IMG/VR virus record: IMGVR_UViG_3300010389_000001
Span: 1-64,000 of that record
Source of the DNA: a virus
Length of the DNA stretch: 64,000 nucleotides
Direction: 5' to 3' (one strand)
Shown: one piece after another, positions 1 through 7,544 of the stretch
Layout: each line of letters begins with the position of its first letter
How positions within the stretch are numbered: position 1 is the first letter of the stretch
Translations under genes and position numbers: made by a program
The notes under the pieces: generated by a model
The model's database searches: none
What the model was told of the DNA's origin: nothing
Seen by the model: the letters and a program-made list of their open reading frames with translations, nothing else

Positions 1-11
1 CACGTAAGGAG

Positions 12-44
12 TCGTCGGCAGCGTCAGATGTGTATAAGAGACAG
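12..44 (+). other. Nextera Read 1 adapter (artefact)
   Basis: These 33 bases match the Illumina Nextera read-1 adapter and end in the 19-bp Tn5 mosaic end (26-44). This is library-derived sequence left on the contig end, so bases 1-44 should not be interpreted biologically and the true left flank is unknown. Confidence 0.97.
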
Positions 45-452
45 GTTAAAGATGTTAATTTTGCATTGAAATTAAAAGAAAAATTAACAAAATATAATTT
101 TAATATAATGGGACATCCCAAACCATATAACTATAAGAAACATATTGATGAAGCAAAGCTGGCAAAACTATACATAAGCACCTCTATTTCTGAGACAAAA
201 TCTCAAACTCTTATGGAAAGTTGGGCAAGCGGAGTTCCGTCGGTTACTCACCCAAAAGTTTATCTGCATGGAATAAATTATGAAACCGGAATAATAACAA
301 ACAAGACTATAGAGGATTATGCAGAAGCTATAGCTGAAATAATGGAAAATTCAATTTTGCACAGTCGCCTTTCAAATGGAGCTTATCAGTTTTGCATAAA
401 CAATTTTTCTAAAGATGTCCTCCTGAGGCAATATAGCGATCTAATTAAATAG
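45..452 (+). CDS. Glycosyltransferase, C-terminal fragment
   Basis: The C-terminal ~135 residues of what looks like a GT4-type glycosyltransferase. The stretch SETKSQTLMESWASGVPSV resembles the donor-sugar binding E-x7-E region of GT-B enzymes: first Glu, then MES, then a G-x-P turn. The N-terminal domain is missing because the contig starts in adapter; the GTG at 30 lies inside the adapter and is not a real start. Such phage enzymes usually glycosylate DNA bases, virion proteins or host surface glycans, but the substrate cannot be read from this fragment. Low GC, like the genes that follow. Confidence 0.7.
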   Translation, partial: VKDVNFALKLKEKLTKYNFNIMGHPKPYNYKKHIDEAKLAKLYISTSISETKSQTLMESWASGVPSVTHPKVYLHGINYETGIITNKTIEDYAEAIAEIMENSILHSRLSNGAYQFCINNFSKDVLLRQYSDLIK

Positions 453-544
453 TTATATTAATAACTACACAATCTACAGATAGTTTAGTTTGCTACAGCC
501 AAATTGACTGTAAGCATTTTACTTTTTAAAATGTTTGTGCAGTT

Positions 545-772
545 ATGAAAAAAAGATTTTTATTGTTAAGCTCAAAAAGATCAGGTATAGTGAAGTCTGT
601 AATAAAGTTCAAATTAGAGTTTTATGAAAAAGAAAAGCGCAGCGCATGTTGGAATGACTTAAAGAAAAAACTCTTATCGGATCTTAAAGAAGAAGGGCTT
701 GATAGAGAGGAGATAAGAGAAGCTATAAATCTTGCTTATATAGAATGGGGAAGATTATCTAGAATCAGGTAG
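545..772 (+). CDS. Hypothetical basic protein
   Basis: 75 residues, Lys/Arg/Glu-rich and predicted mainly helical. The second half (KKLLSDLKEEGLDREEIREA) looks like two amphipathic helices with a turn. No recognisable family. The ATG has no strong Shine-Dalgarno sequence, so the start is uncertain. It lies alone between the glycosyltransferase fragment and the HExxH protein. Confidence 0.5.
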   Translation: MKKRFLLLSSKRSGIVKSVIKFKLEFYEKEKRSACWNDLKKKLLSDLKEEGLDREEIREAINLAYIEWGRLSRIR

Positions 773-824
773 TCTAACAAAGCATTTAAGCTATTAATAT
801 TTTAGCCTAACCTGAGAGAAGGCT

Positions 825-1169
825 ATGTTTCCAATATTCGTAGAAAATAGCAAGATTCCAGTTATAGCTTCTTATTTTAATTCTATTGATACTTGGGCTA
901 TTTCAATTGGCTTTTTTGTATTTTGTCGGGGTGAAATAAGTGACTTAACGCGCCGGCACGAAACTATTCATTATCACCAGTGGCGGGAGCTTGGATTTGT
1001 TCTCTTCCCTTTGCTGTATGGGCTTTACTACTTTTTTAATATGGCGAAGGGAATGAGCGAAGAAGAAGCTTATTACGCCATTCCGTTTGAAAGAGAAGCT
1101 TACGATCACCAGGAGACAGAGGGCTACCTTGAGTCTAGAAGATTTTTTGCCTGGATCGATCACATTTGA
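825..1169 (+). CDS. HExxH-containing small protein (zincin-like)
   Basis: 114 residues with an HETIH motif (H45-E46-x-x-H49) followed by a hydrophobic helix (residues ~58-70) and FEREAYDHQ, whose acidic residue could be the third zinc ligand. The arrangement recalls small metallopeptidase-like phage proteins. It is preceded by GAGAGAAGG at suitable spacing. Protease activity is an inference from the motif only; no signal peptide is obvious, although the N-terminal half is hydrophobic enough for membrane association. Confidence 0.65.
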   Translation: MFPIFVENSKIPVIASYFNSIDTWAISIGFFVFCRGEISDLTRRHETIHYHQWRELGFVLFPLLYGLYYFFNMAKGMSEEEAYYAIPFEREAYDHQETEGYLESRRFFAWIDHI

Positions 1170-1191
1170 TTATTTTTGGAGTTATTTAATA

Positions 1192-1380
1192 ATGAATATC
1201 ATCATTAAATTTACATTTTTATGCCTAATTTCCTCAGCCTTTTTTATTCCAGCCTGCTCCAGTGCTGCAAAAAAGAAGCAAAAAGCCAATGCTGCAAAGC
1301 AGGCTGCAGAAGATGAAATTCTGGATATGCTTGAAGAAATAGAATTTGACGAAGATCTCCCCGAAGATACTGGAGCATAA
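1192..1380 (+). CDS. Small lipoprotein
   Basis: 62 residues: positive N-terminus, hydrophobic core FLCLISSAFFIP, lipobox-like IPAC with the lipidated Cys at about residue 22, then a Lys/Ala-rich and finally acidic tail. This is a type II signal peptide pattern. An upstream in-frame start would run into the preceding gene, so the ATG at 1192, directly before the signal peptide, is preferred. It could be a spanin-type or superinfection-exclusion lipoprotein, but there is no partner to decide. Confidence 0.6.
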   Translation: MNIIIKFTFLCLISSAFFIPACSSAAKKKQKANAAKQAAEDEILDMLEEIEFDEDLPEDTGA

Positions 1381-1385
1381 AGATT

Positions 1386-2033
1386 ATGAGAAATAGGCTC
1401 AATAAGCTATCATATTTTTTAAAAATAGCGTCAGAAGATGAAGATCCGATCACATCAAAATCTAGATTAGATCGACTGGATCACCTTCTAAAGCTGGCAA
1501 GCAAATTAGGTCCAGAAAATAAGAGATCCCCCTATAAGGCTATCTTTAAAGTTGCCGGGGAATTTGAAGGGCAATGCAAAATCTACAATGTAGAGGAAGA
1601 CTCTGAAGGCGAAGCCTTGGAGGAAGAGGGCTTAGATTATTACAAGATTCTAGATGATATAGAAAACCTATTCGAGGCTGTTGGAATAAGAATATCTAGA
1701 AACGAAGGATTCTATGAAGCGTGCATAAGCCCAGATAAAAAGGTCATGGGGGCTTCTGTTTTATCTAAAGAAATCTACGACGGAGAGCCAAAGTTAAGAT
1801 TCTCTGTTGCCGTCTCACCAGAAGCTCAGAACAAAGGAATTGGAAGATTTCTTACTGAGAGCATTGTGAATGAGAACAAGGCAGAATGGGCTATTGAAGC
1901 TTGGGTTGTAAATCCAAATATGGCCAAATTATTAGAGAGCCTTGGTTTCGAGGTCCAGGGCGGAGGCGAATGGTCCCAGCATAATCCCATAATGGAATTA
2001 CCAGGATCCGGCAGCTTGGATTGGCTAAATTAG
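1386..2033 (+). CDS. GNAT-family acetyltransferase with N-terminal helical module
   Basis: 215 residues. The C-terminal half carries the GNAT acetyl-CoA loop: a beta strand (LRFSVAVSP), then QNKGIGRFL, matching the Q/R-x-x-G-x-G/A pattern, followed by a helix and a strand with NP-N (AWVVNPNMAKLLESLGF). The N-terminus (LNKLSYFLKIAS, then LDRLDHLLKLASKLG) resembles the helical module seen on many other proteins in this window. Substrate unknown. It starts 5 bp after the lipoprotein stop and ends at a strong terminator. Confidence 0.72.
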   Translation: MRNRLNKLSYFLKIASEDEDPITSKSRLDRLDHLLKLASKLGPENKRSPYKAIFKVAGEFEGQCKIYNVEEDSEGEALEEEGLDYYKILDDIENLFEAVGIRISRNEGFYEACISPDKKVMGASVLSKEIYDGEPKLRFSVAVSPEAQNKGIGRFLTESIVNENKAEWAIEAWVVNPNMAKLLESLGFEVQGGGEWSQHNPIMELPGSGSLDWLN

Positions 2034-2069
2034 AAAAAATTTTATAAGACTTTATTTAATCATTTTATA

Positions 2070-2102
2070 AGCAAGGGCCTTATTGATAGCCCTTGCTTTT
2101 TT
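2070..2102 (+). terminator. Rho-independent terminator
   Basis: Hairpin AGCAAGGGC / GCCCTTGCT with a 10-nt loop followed by six T, directly after the GNAT gene. Confidence 0.9.
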
Positions 2103-2436
2103 GATATTTAAAAGCCAAAATTAAATATATAACTTATAAGCAAAAGGGGCAATCCAACTAGGTTTGTCCTAGCCTTTAAATTAGTATCCTTTTTCTTAAT
2201 GATTTTCATCATTATTTTAAAGCTTTCTTAACTTATTCTTAGATAGATGATCCTTATATCCTTAAAAACCCTTGATTATCAATCTTTTTTATTTTATATG
2301 GTTTTATACAAAATTTATAAAGTGGGATAAAGTGGTAGCCCCGTGTGAATAAGTGGGAAAAAGGGGCAAGACAACCCTCGATTTTTATACTAATAAAATG
2401 GCGAGGAATGCAAAGGGAATTTTGAAGGAGTCTGAT
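2103..2436. other. AT-rich gene-free stretch
   Basis: About 330 bp of AT-rich sequence after the terminator. I see no repeat or promoter-motif copy. An in-frame GTG at 2353 precedes the next gene but has no Shine-Dalgarno sequence, so the segment is treated as leader or promoter region. Confidence 0.5.
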
Positions 2437-3108
2437 ATGATGAATAGGTTATCTTATATTTCAAGCTACTTAAAACTGAATGGCTTCGAGGCGGAAGCAA
2501 GTTTGGTTAAGCGCCTGATAAAGCAAGCCAAAGAAGAGAAGCAAGAAATCATAATTAGCTTTATTGAGAACTTTGACAAAAGGCACATAGGAGAAGGAGC
2601 AACCCATTCTCAATTCAATGGAACCAAGGAAGAGTTGGAAGATCTAATTCGAAAAAACCTTCACAGAAGGGTTCCTTCGGGTCAAAGGAAAGATACTTTT
2701 ATCGTGCCCTTACCGCCCGATAATTTTCGCTCGGGCTTGGTAACGGTTGATCCAAATGATCCGGATGTTTATGAGGTAGAGCAACATCAGCTTGATAATC
2801 CCAGATTACCCCTAATAACCACAAGGTATGTAAAGAACAGGGAAAAGCCCCAGGCCAAAATTGCCCAAGCAGTAATAACAATGAATGACCTGCATTATGA
2901 TGAAAGGGAAAATGCCTTCAAGACCCTCGTAACCGTCGTTACCATAATCGCTTCCGATATAGAAAACGAGCCAATGAACCCCCAGGCAATGGAAAGAAAC
3001 AAATCCTATGGCATGGATACCCGATCCGAAGATGATTACCAAGCCGCCCTGGAAGAATCCAAAAAATATTGGGCAAGCAAAGCTTTCCCGGCCCCAAAAG
3101 GGAAATAA
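2437..3108 (+). CDS. Hypothetical protein with N-terminal helical module
   Basis: 223 residues. The ATG at 2437 is chosen over an upstream GTG because AAGGAG sits 7-12 bp before it and because it places the module MMNRLSYISSYLKLNGFEAE at the very N-terminus, as in the other module-bearing proteins here. The middle contains a Thr/His motif (GEGATHSQFNG) and proline-rich linkers; it ends EESKKYWASKAFPAPKGK. No known fold recognised. Confidence 0.7.
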   Translation: MMNRLSYISSYLKLNGFEAEASLVKRLIKQAKEEKQEIIISFIENFDKRHIGEGATHSQFNGTKEELEDLIRKNLHRRVPSGQRKDTFIVPLPPDNFRSGLVTVDPNDPDVYEVEQHQLDNPRLPLITTRYVKNREKPQAKIAQAVITMNDLHYDERENAFKTLVTVVTIIASDIENEPMNPQAMERNKSYGMDTRSEDDYQAALEESKKYWASKAFPAPKGK

Positions 3109-3111
3109 GAG

Positions 3112-3387
3112 TTGGGAGATTTAATTTCTTTAAAAGATTGGGCGGCCAGGGCCAAAGAAGCCAAAGAAGCCAAAGATCCAAGCAAGCCTCTTTATCCCAT
3201 TCTTTTTTTAACCCCAACCCAATGGGATATCCTTTTGGAAAACCAAACCCTCCCCGCCATTCTTTTTTTAACCGAAGAAGAAATTGATGCCCTGCCCCAA
3301 ACCATCCCCGACCCAAATGAATTAAAGAAAGAAAAAAGAGCCCTTTCCGTGGCCGCGCTTCTTTGGGCCATGACGCCCAAGGGCTAA
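3112..3387 (+). CDS. Hypothetical protein, close-packed partner of 2437
   Basis: 91 residues starting at a TTG three bases after the preceding stop. ISLKDWAARAKEAKEAK is followed by two similar segments (PLYPILFLTPTQWDILLE and TLPAILFLTEEEIDALP), an internal repeat. SLKDW resembles the SMKDW near the C-terminus of the protein at 35738. The start codon is uncertain. Confidence 0.5.
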   Translation: MGDLISLKDWAARAKEAKEAKDPSKPLYPILFLTPTQWDILLENQTLPAILFLTEEEIDALPQTIPDPNELKKEKRALSVAALLWAMTPKG

Positions 3388-3705
3388 CCCCCAAAAGCAA
3401 TCCAAATTAAATTATCCCGGGTTTAATTTTTTGATAAGAAATAATAAATTCCCCGGTGTAATAAGAAAGGTTAAGATCTAAAGATTCCCCAATACTATAA
3501 GAAATAGAAATCCTCTCTCGCACCAAAGTTATTTCTTATTAAGCATAAGTCTTACCTAACCAAATAAGACGGAGCTTTTATATTAAAGATCTAACCATAT
3601 ACCCATAGATTTCCCTTTAAGCTAAAGAAATGTTTTATTTCTTATGGGTTAGCCATAATGCAAAACCTTAGTCTGTTTATAGTGCAGAATCTTATTAGGG
3701 TAGGC

Positions 3706-3830
3706 TGCAAAGCTTTAATGGATTTAAAAAAACTGCAAAGCTTTATTTGGGATATACTGCAAAGCTTAAAAAAACTGCATAGCTTTATTTAATGCAGAAA
3801 ACTGCAAAGCTTAAAAAAACTGCAAATCTT
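3706..3830. repeat. TGCAAAGCTT repeat cluster
   Basis: Copies at 3706, 3734, 3758, 3776 (TGCATAGCTT), 3803 and 3821 (TGCAAATCTT), with related TGCAGAAAA words at 3793 and 3838. They are separated by A-tracts, with spacing of 17-28 bp. Iteron-like. Confidence 0.8.
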
Positions 3831-3916
3831 TTTTGGTGCAGAAAATGGGGGTGACGGAGGTACCGCGCTGGCGCGCGGTGTCAAGTGGGAATATGTCATA
3901 TAATTGTAAAAATTTG

Positions 3917-4071
3917 GTCAAATGTTTGTCAAGCAAATGTCAAGAGAATGTCAAGTGTCAAAAGGTTGTCAAGTGTTTGTAAAGTGTTTGTCAAAAGGTT
4001 GTAAAGCAAATGTCAAAAGTATGTCAAAGTTATGTGACGGGCTGTCACACATTTGTCACACGACTGTCACA
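3917..4071. repeat. 11-bp-phased GTCAA array
   Basis: GTCAA/GTAAA/GTCAC words begin at 3917, 3928, 3939, 3950, 3957, 3968, 3979, 3990, 4001, 4012, 4023, 4034, 4044, 4055 and 4066: all steps are 11 bp except one of 7 and one of 10. About one helical turn apart, they would present the word on the same DNA face. It ends just upstream of the promoter at 4079. Confidence 0.9.
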
Positions 4072-4078
4072 TAAGAAA

Positions 4079-4107
4079 TTGATCTCATATCCTAGTCCGG
4101 TTATATA
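4079..4107 (+). promoter_or_regulatory. Conserved promoter, copy 1
   Basis: -35 TTGATC, 17-bp spacer containing TATCCTAGTCCGG, -10 TATATA. Drives the gene at 4154; the phased GTCAA array lies immediately upstream. Confidence 0.85.
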
Positions 4108-4153
4108 GTTGGCGAGGGGGCAACGCTTCACCCGCCCCGCTCTGGAGGTTCCC

Positions 4154-5074
4154 ATGGCCGTTGCATCCAAGCGTATCGTCGAGAACACCCTGGTCGCGAC
4201 CCTCGCGGCTCGCGGGTGGGCAGCAGGGGGTTCCCCCCTGGCCCAATCGTGGGCCACCGGTTGGGCGGCCCGTTGGGCCGTCGCTATCGAGGCGTCCTCC
4301 GAACGGGGGGAAGGCAAGTACAATTACACCCTGCTCGCCGAGCCCTTCAATTGCGGGCGTGGTATGCAGGTCTGGGATGCTGCATCCCCTAGCGGTCTCC
4401 TGCTGTCTATCAAGGGCAGTGCGAACCCGGACGCCATGCCGGGTACGGTCCACGTTACCACGGGGAAGCCCGTGGAGGGTGTTATCTCGGCGGCGCGCCG
4501 TGGAGCGCGCATCCCCATTGCCTTCGCTCGGGGCTACGTCGCGCCGGGCTCCGTTCCGGCCGGTACGGAGGGGGCTATCCGCCCCGCCGAAGGGGTGCAG
4601 GTCAAGGTGTTTGACCTGGGTCCTGCAATCCGTGCGTGCGCGGATATTCGAGTCCGTCGTGAGCGGGGGCACGGTGATACCGTGTATTTCGGGATCACCA
4701 GCGCGGGATACCGCGTTCTAAAGGTGAACCTGGCGCACCTCCGGCCCCTCACCGGGTGGCTGGACGCCGCCGGCCTGGACGCATGGGCGAGCGACCAGCC
4801 GGTGGGCTGGTCCAGGAAGGACCGGCACGCTGTCGCCCAAAAAGCCGGAGTCCGGTTGTTCACCAACCACCAGGTGCGCGTGGCCGGGCGCCACGTCTGC
4901 ACGCTTCAGCCGGAAGAGGCAGCCCTCCTTCGGCAGCTCCTCGACGCCCCCGAGGGCGAGTACGTCCGCTTCTGCCGAGTGCAGAAGAACAAGCTCGCTA
5001 ACAAGCTGCGCGGGCATGTGTCCATCCAGAGCAAGAGGAAGACTAAGAAGTGCGAAGGGGGCTACTACCTCTAG
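4154..5074 (+). CDS. Hypothetical protein, GC-rich region
   Basis: 306 residues. ATG 4154 follows TGGAGG; the upstream TTG at 4109 lies at the expected transcription start and is rejected. The Ala/Trp-rich N-terminus is followed by a beta-rich middle and a basic C-terminus (NKLANKLRGH, then SKRKTKKCEGG). The last 120 residues, with a predicted helix-strand pattern and basic tail, could bind nucleic acid. No family recognised. It is the first gene after the phased repeat array, a position often held by a replication or regulatory protein, but nothing in the protein proves that. Confidence 0.6.
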   Translation: MAVASKRIVENTLVATLAARGWAAGGSPLAQSWATGWAARWAVAIEASSERGEGKYNYTLLAEPFNCGRGMQVWDAASPSGLLLSIKGSANPDAMPGTVHVTTGKPVEGVISAARRGARIPIAFARGYVAPGSVPAGTEGAIRPAEGVQVKVFDLGPAIRACADIRVRRERGHGDTVYFGITSAGYRVLKVNLAHLRPLTGWLDAAGLDAWASDQPVGWSRKDRHAVAQKAGVRLFTNHQVRVAGRHVCTLQPEEAALLRQLLDAPEGEYVRFCRVQKNKLANKLRGHVSIQSKRKTKKCEGGYYL

Positions 5075-5099
5075 CCCCCGGGCGTCCTCACGCCCATAC

Positions 5100-5137
5100 G
5101 CCCATCGATCCCCCCGGGGGTCGGTGGGCTTTTTTTT
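5100..5137 (+). terminator. Rho-independent terminator
   Basis: Long GC-rich hairpin starting GCCCATCGAT and closing GTCGGTGGGC, then eight T. Confidence 0.9.
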
Positions 5138-5297
5138 GTAAACATTTTGCCCCCCCATGGGGGCGTGTGTGCTCGCTCCCTACGGTCGCCGGGCAAACTG
5201 TTTACATAAGCAAGTGTCAAGAAAGGGTCAAGAAAGCTTGACGCTTGTGCGTATGCGGTTAGGGCTCCCTTTCTTTCGTTGGGGCAATCTGTTTACA
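5137..5297. repeat. 16-bp word cluster A
   Basis: One reverse copy (5137-5152) and two forward copies (5191-5206, 5282-5297) of GGGCAA-N4-TTTACA between the terminator and the next promoter. Confidence 0.9.
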
Positions 5298-5315
5298 CAA
5301 GCATGTGAGCAAAAA

Positions 5316-5344
5316 TTGATCTCTTATCCTAGTCGGGTTATATG
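5316..5344 (+). promoter_or_regulatory. Conserved promoter, copy 2
   Basis: TTGATC, 17-bp spacer with TATCCTAGTCGGG, TATATG. Drives 5367. Confidence 0.85.
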
Positions 5345-5366
5345 GTAGTGTAAGAAGGAGCAAGCA

Positions 5367-5690
5367 ATGCAGCCTGAAGCCCCCCACACCCTTCCACACC
5401 CGCCTGCAGGCTGGGTGTGGGAATTCGAAACTTTCCCAAGCGGATGGGTCGAGGTAGACGGACTCGTGTCCGCGCTCGATGCCGATGGGCCGCGCGTGTC
5501 CATCTTCGAGCCGGGCGTCGACCCTGCCGAGGACCTCGATTGGGAAATTATCCTTAGCGCTTCGCGCGTGGACGCGGACGAGGAAAACAACCTCGCTCGC
5601 GAAGAGTTCCCCCGGGGGACCCCGCGCGAGGTGGTGCTGGCCTGCGCAGTGGAGCTAGCTCGCTCATTCGTGAGCCTTAGCCAGCCCTGA
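5367..5690 (+). CDS. Hypothetical acidic protein
   Basis: 107 residues with an acidic centre (VDPAEDLDWEIILSAS) and a C-terminal helix. AAGGAG precedes the ATG. GC-rich codons. No family recognised. Single-gene transcription unit between its own promoter copy and a strong hairpin. Confidence 0.65.
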   Translation: MQPEAPHTLPHPPAGWVWEFETFPSGWVEVDGLVSALDADGPRVSIFEPGVDPAEDLDWEIILSASRVDADEENNLAREEFPRGTPREVVLACAVELARSFVSLSQP

Positions 5691-5696
5691 CGGCCC

Positions 5697-5724
5697 CCCC
5701 CGGGTAGCAAGAGCTACCCGGGGG
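5697..5724 (+). terminator. Strong hairpin, terminator-like
   Basis: 12-bp perfect stem CCCCCGGGTAGC / GCTACCCGGGGG with an AAGA loop directly after the stop codon. The downstream sequence is only weakly T-rich (CATTGTT), so termination may be inefficient. Confidence 0.6.
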
Positions 5725-5742
5725 CATTGTTCGCTCTGGAAT

Positions 5743-5879
5743 TGTAAACATTTTGCCCGGGGCATCCAGCCCCCGTGACGGCCTCCGGTGGGCGGCTGGG
5801 CAATCTATTTACATAAGCATGTGATGCTTCGGGCAAAATAGTTACATAGAGTTACACGCGTGCGGGCAAACCATTTACA
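5743..5879. repeat. 16-bp word cluster B
   Basis: Reverse copy 5743-5758; forward copies 5798-5813, 5831-5846 (GTTACA variant) and 5864-5879. The last ends 7 bp before the -35 box at 5887. Confidence 0.9.
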
Positions 5880-5886
5880 GAGATTA

Positions 5887-5915
5887 TTGATCTCTTATCC
5901 TAGTCGGGTTATATA
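5887..5915 (+). promoter_or_regulatory. Conserved promoter, copy 3
   Basis: TTGATC, 17-bp spacer, TATATA. A 16-bp word ends 7 bp upstream. Drives the P-loop gene at 5935. Confidence 0.87.
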
Positions 5916-5934
5916 GAAGTGTAAGGAGGTTGCC

Positions 5935-6432
5935 ATGCTGAACACCCGAGAAACCCAGCCCACCCTGATTATCGTCAGGGGACTCCCGGGCGCGGGCAAG
6001 AGCACCATCGCCGAGGAATTCGGCGCGCCCGTGCGGGAAGCTGACAAGTTTCCCGGGCTCTACACGTACCACTCCGATGGGCGCGTGGAGTTCCACGGCA
6101 TGAGCCGCATCGAGGGGATGCCGATGATAGCCAGGGCTCACACCTGGTGTCAAAACCAGGTTCGCGAAGACTTGTCTCGGCTGCCGCCTGTGGCGGTCGT
6201 TGCGAATACTTTCACGCAGGGCTGGGAGTTTGCGCCCTACGTGGAGATTGCGAAGGCTGCGGGAGCCCGCATTGTTGTTATCGACGTGTTCGATTCGGGC
6301 TACACCGATGAGGAGTTGGCCGACCGGAACACCCATGGTGTTCCCGAGCACGTTATCGCCCGTATGCGGGCCAATTGGGAGACCGATTGGCGAGCCGCCG
6401 ACCCCCGGCCCCCTTGGGAGAGGGGAGAGTAG
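5935..6432 (+). CDS. P-loop kinase-like protein (polynucleotide kinase type)
   Basis: 165 residues. Walker A GLPGAGKST at residues 16-24 follows a hydrophobic strand (TLIIVR). A second strand with D (ARIVVIDVFD) fits Walker B, and a later basic helix may form the lid. The size and GLPGAGKS signature match the AAA_33/polynucleotide-kinase-like group common in phages, usually acting on nucleic acid ends or small metabolites; the substrate cannot be assigned. AAGGAGG precedes the ATG. Confidence 0.75.
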   Translation: MLNTRETQPTLIIVRGLPGAGKSTIAEEFGAPVREADKFPGLYTYHSDGRVEFHGMSRIEGMPMIARAHTWCQNQVREDLSRLPPVAVVANTFTQGWEFAPYVEIAKAAGARIVVIDVFDSGYTDEELADRNTHGVPEHVIARMRANWETDWRAADPRPPWERGE

Positions 6433-6447
6433 GAGCCGCCCCTCCGG

Positions 6448-6590
6448 GGGCAATCCATTTACATAAGTGTGTAAACATTTTGCCCGGGTCTTTGACTGGA
6501 GCTGGCCTCCCGCCGGGCAATCTATTTACATAAGCATGTTATGCTTCGGGCAAAATGGTTACACAAGTTATACAGGGTCTCGGGCAAAAT
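6448..6590. repeat. 16-bp word cluster C with 38-bp dyad
   Basis: Forward 6448-6463 and reverse 6470-6485 form a dyad with 6-bp centre TAAGTG; forward copies at 6515, 6548 and 6575 follow before the next promoter. Confidence 0.9.
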
Positions 6591-6615
6591 GGTTACAAAA
6601 GCATGTGAGCAATAA

Positions 6616-6644
6616 TTGCTCTCTTATCCTAGTCGGGTTATAGG
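6616..6644 (+). promoter_or_regulatory. Conserved promoter, copy 4
   Basis: TTGCTC, 17-bp spacer with TATCCTAGTCGGG, TATAGG. Drives 6664. Confidence 0.85.
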
Positions 6645-6663
6645 GTAGTGTAAGGAGGTTACC

Positions 6664-6978
6664 ATGGGAAACAAGGTTGTGGTTAATAGCTGCTACGGCG
6701 GCTTCAATCTGTCCGAGGACGCGAAGCGGCTGTTCAATCAGATCCAGATTGACCGGCACCTGCCGGTCACGGATTGGGATGCGATCTGGGTGGGCGACAT
6801 CCCGAGGCACCACCCGATCCTGGTTCGGGTGGTGGAGCTGCTGGGCGAGAGGGCCGGAGAACGCTACTCCGATCTCCGGGTCGTGGAGATTCCTGGGAAT
6901 CAGTACCTGATTTCCGAGTATGATGGATTTGAGTCGATCCAGACTCCGGAGGGGATGAACTGGACCTTCATTGACTGA
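6664..6978 (+). CDS. Conserved phage protein (CYGGF family)
   Basis: 104 residues. The N-terminal strand and motif VVVNSCYGGFNLSEDAKRLF, and the C-terminal ISEYDGFESIQTPEG, are hallmarks of a small conserved phage protein of unknown function that I recognise from several phage genomes. The alternation of strands and helices suggests a compact alpha/beta fold. AAGGAGG precedes the ATG. Monocistronic. Confidence 0.75.
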   Translation: MGNKVVVNSCYGGFNLSEDAKRLFNQIQIDRHLPVTDWDAIWVGDIPRHHPILVRVVELLGERAGERYSDLRVVEIPGNQYLISEYDGFESIQTPEGMNWTFID

Positions 6979-6992
6979 GGGTCGCCCCTCCG

Positions 6993-7065
6993 GGGCAATC
7001 TATTTACATAAGTATGTAAACAGTTTGCCCGAGCATTCCTTGGGAGCCCAGGCAATCTATTTACT
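6993..7065. repeat. 16-bp word cluster D with 38-bp dyad
   Basis: Forward 6993-7008 and reverse 7015-7030 (centre TAAGTA), then a forward variant at 7050-7065 ending 7 bp before the next -35. Confidence 0.9.
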
Positions 7066-7072
7066 CAGATTA

Positions 7073-7101
7073 TTGATCTCTTATCCTAGTCGGGTTATAG
7101 G
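7073..7101 (+). promoter_or_regulatory. Conserved promoter, copy 5
   Basis: TTGATC, 17-bp spacer, TATAGG. Drives 7124. Confidence 0.85.
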
Positions 7102-7123
7102 ATAGTGTGAAAAGGAGAAGGCA

Positions 7124-7348
7124 ATGCCCTACGCTGACGACGGACAACTCTACCGCGCGCGAATCAGTGAAATCCTCTCGCGCCTGAACGAGATGCGCGA
7201 TGCACAGCTCCAGCGCACGCTGGAGGCCGCTCGCAGCGGCAATATGGTTGATCCGACGGTGATCGAGTATGATCACCAGAGCGCCGTGTACGAGATGCTC
7301 GCGGACGCCATCCAGGTGGTGGTGGAGGTGGCCTACGCTCCCCGGTAG
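7124..7348 (+). CDS. Hypothetical small helical protein
   Basis: 74 residues, almost entirely predicted helix (ISEILSRLNEMRDAQLQR, then YEMLADAIQVVVEVAYA). An AAGGAGAAGG Shine-Dalgarno sequence precedes the ATG. GC-rich codons. No family recognised; monocistronic behind its own promoter copy. Confidence 0.6.
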   Translation: MPYADDGQLYRARISEILSRLNEMRDAQLQRTLEAARSGNMVDPTVIEYDHQSAVYEMLADAIQVVVEVAYAPR

Positions 7349-7377
7349 GCCGGCGCTCCGTCTGGAGGCCCCTCGCG

Positions 7378-7451
7378 GGGCAATCTGTTTACATACTTAT
7401 GTAACTATTTTGCCCGAGGCAGCGTTGTGATATTCGGGCAATCTATTTACA
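7378..7451. repeat. 16-bp word cluster E with 38-bp dyad
   Basis: Forward 7378-7393 and reverse 7400-7415 (centre TACTTA), forward 7436-7451, plus a degenerate copy near 7471-7485. Confidence 0.88.
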
Positions 7452-7495
7452 TAAGTGCTCTGCCTTGAAAAGCAAAATATTTACAGAGAAATTCA

Positions 7496-7524
7496 TTGAC
7501 TCTCACAGCTCACCTTGTTATGAT
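7496..7524 (+). promoter_or_regulatory. Sigma70-like promoter without the conserved spacer
   Basis: TTGACT, 17 bp, TATGAT: closer to the sigma70 consensus than most others here, but the spacer lacks the TATCCTAG block. Drives 7545. Confidence 0.8.
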
Positions 7525-7544
7525 AATGAAGTAAGGAGGTTTCC

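Larger units (their letters stand above)
3388..4078. other. Gene-free repeat region, candidate origin/partition/operator locus
   Basis: About 690 bp without a credible gene at the junction between AT-rich and GC-rich genes. It holds AT-rich sequence, a TGCAAAGCTT repeat cluster (3706-3830), a short GC-rich inverted repeat (CCGCGC-TGGC-GCGCGG, about 3863-3878) and an 11-bp-phased GTCAA array (3917-4071), ending at the first copy of the conserved promoter. The composition fits a replication origin, centromere-like or operator region; that role is inference. Confidence 0.6.

Noticed and set aside
2939-3400. Minus-strand ORF of about 150 codons opposite 2437/3112
   Set aside because: Trp/Leu/Gly-rich product typical of a shadow frame; no start signal.
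3388-4078. Possible insertion sequence at the composition change
   Set aside because: No transposase, terminal inverted repeats or target duplication seen.
4085-4902. Long ORFs on the minus strand and in other frames opposite the 4154 gene
   Set aside because: GC-rich DNA keeps several frames open; only the 4154 frame has a promoter copy and a Shine-Dalgarno sequence.
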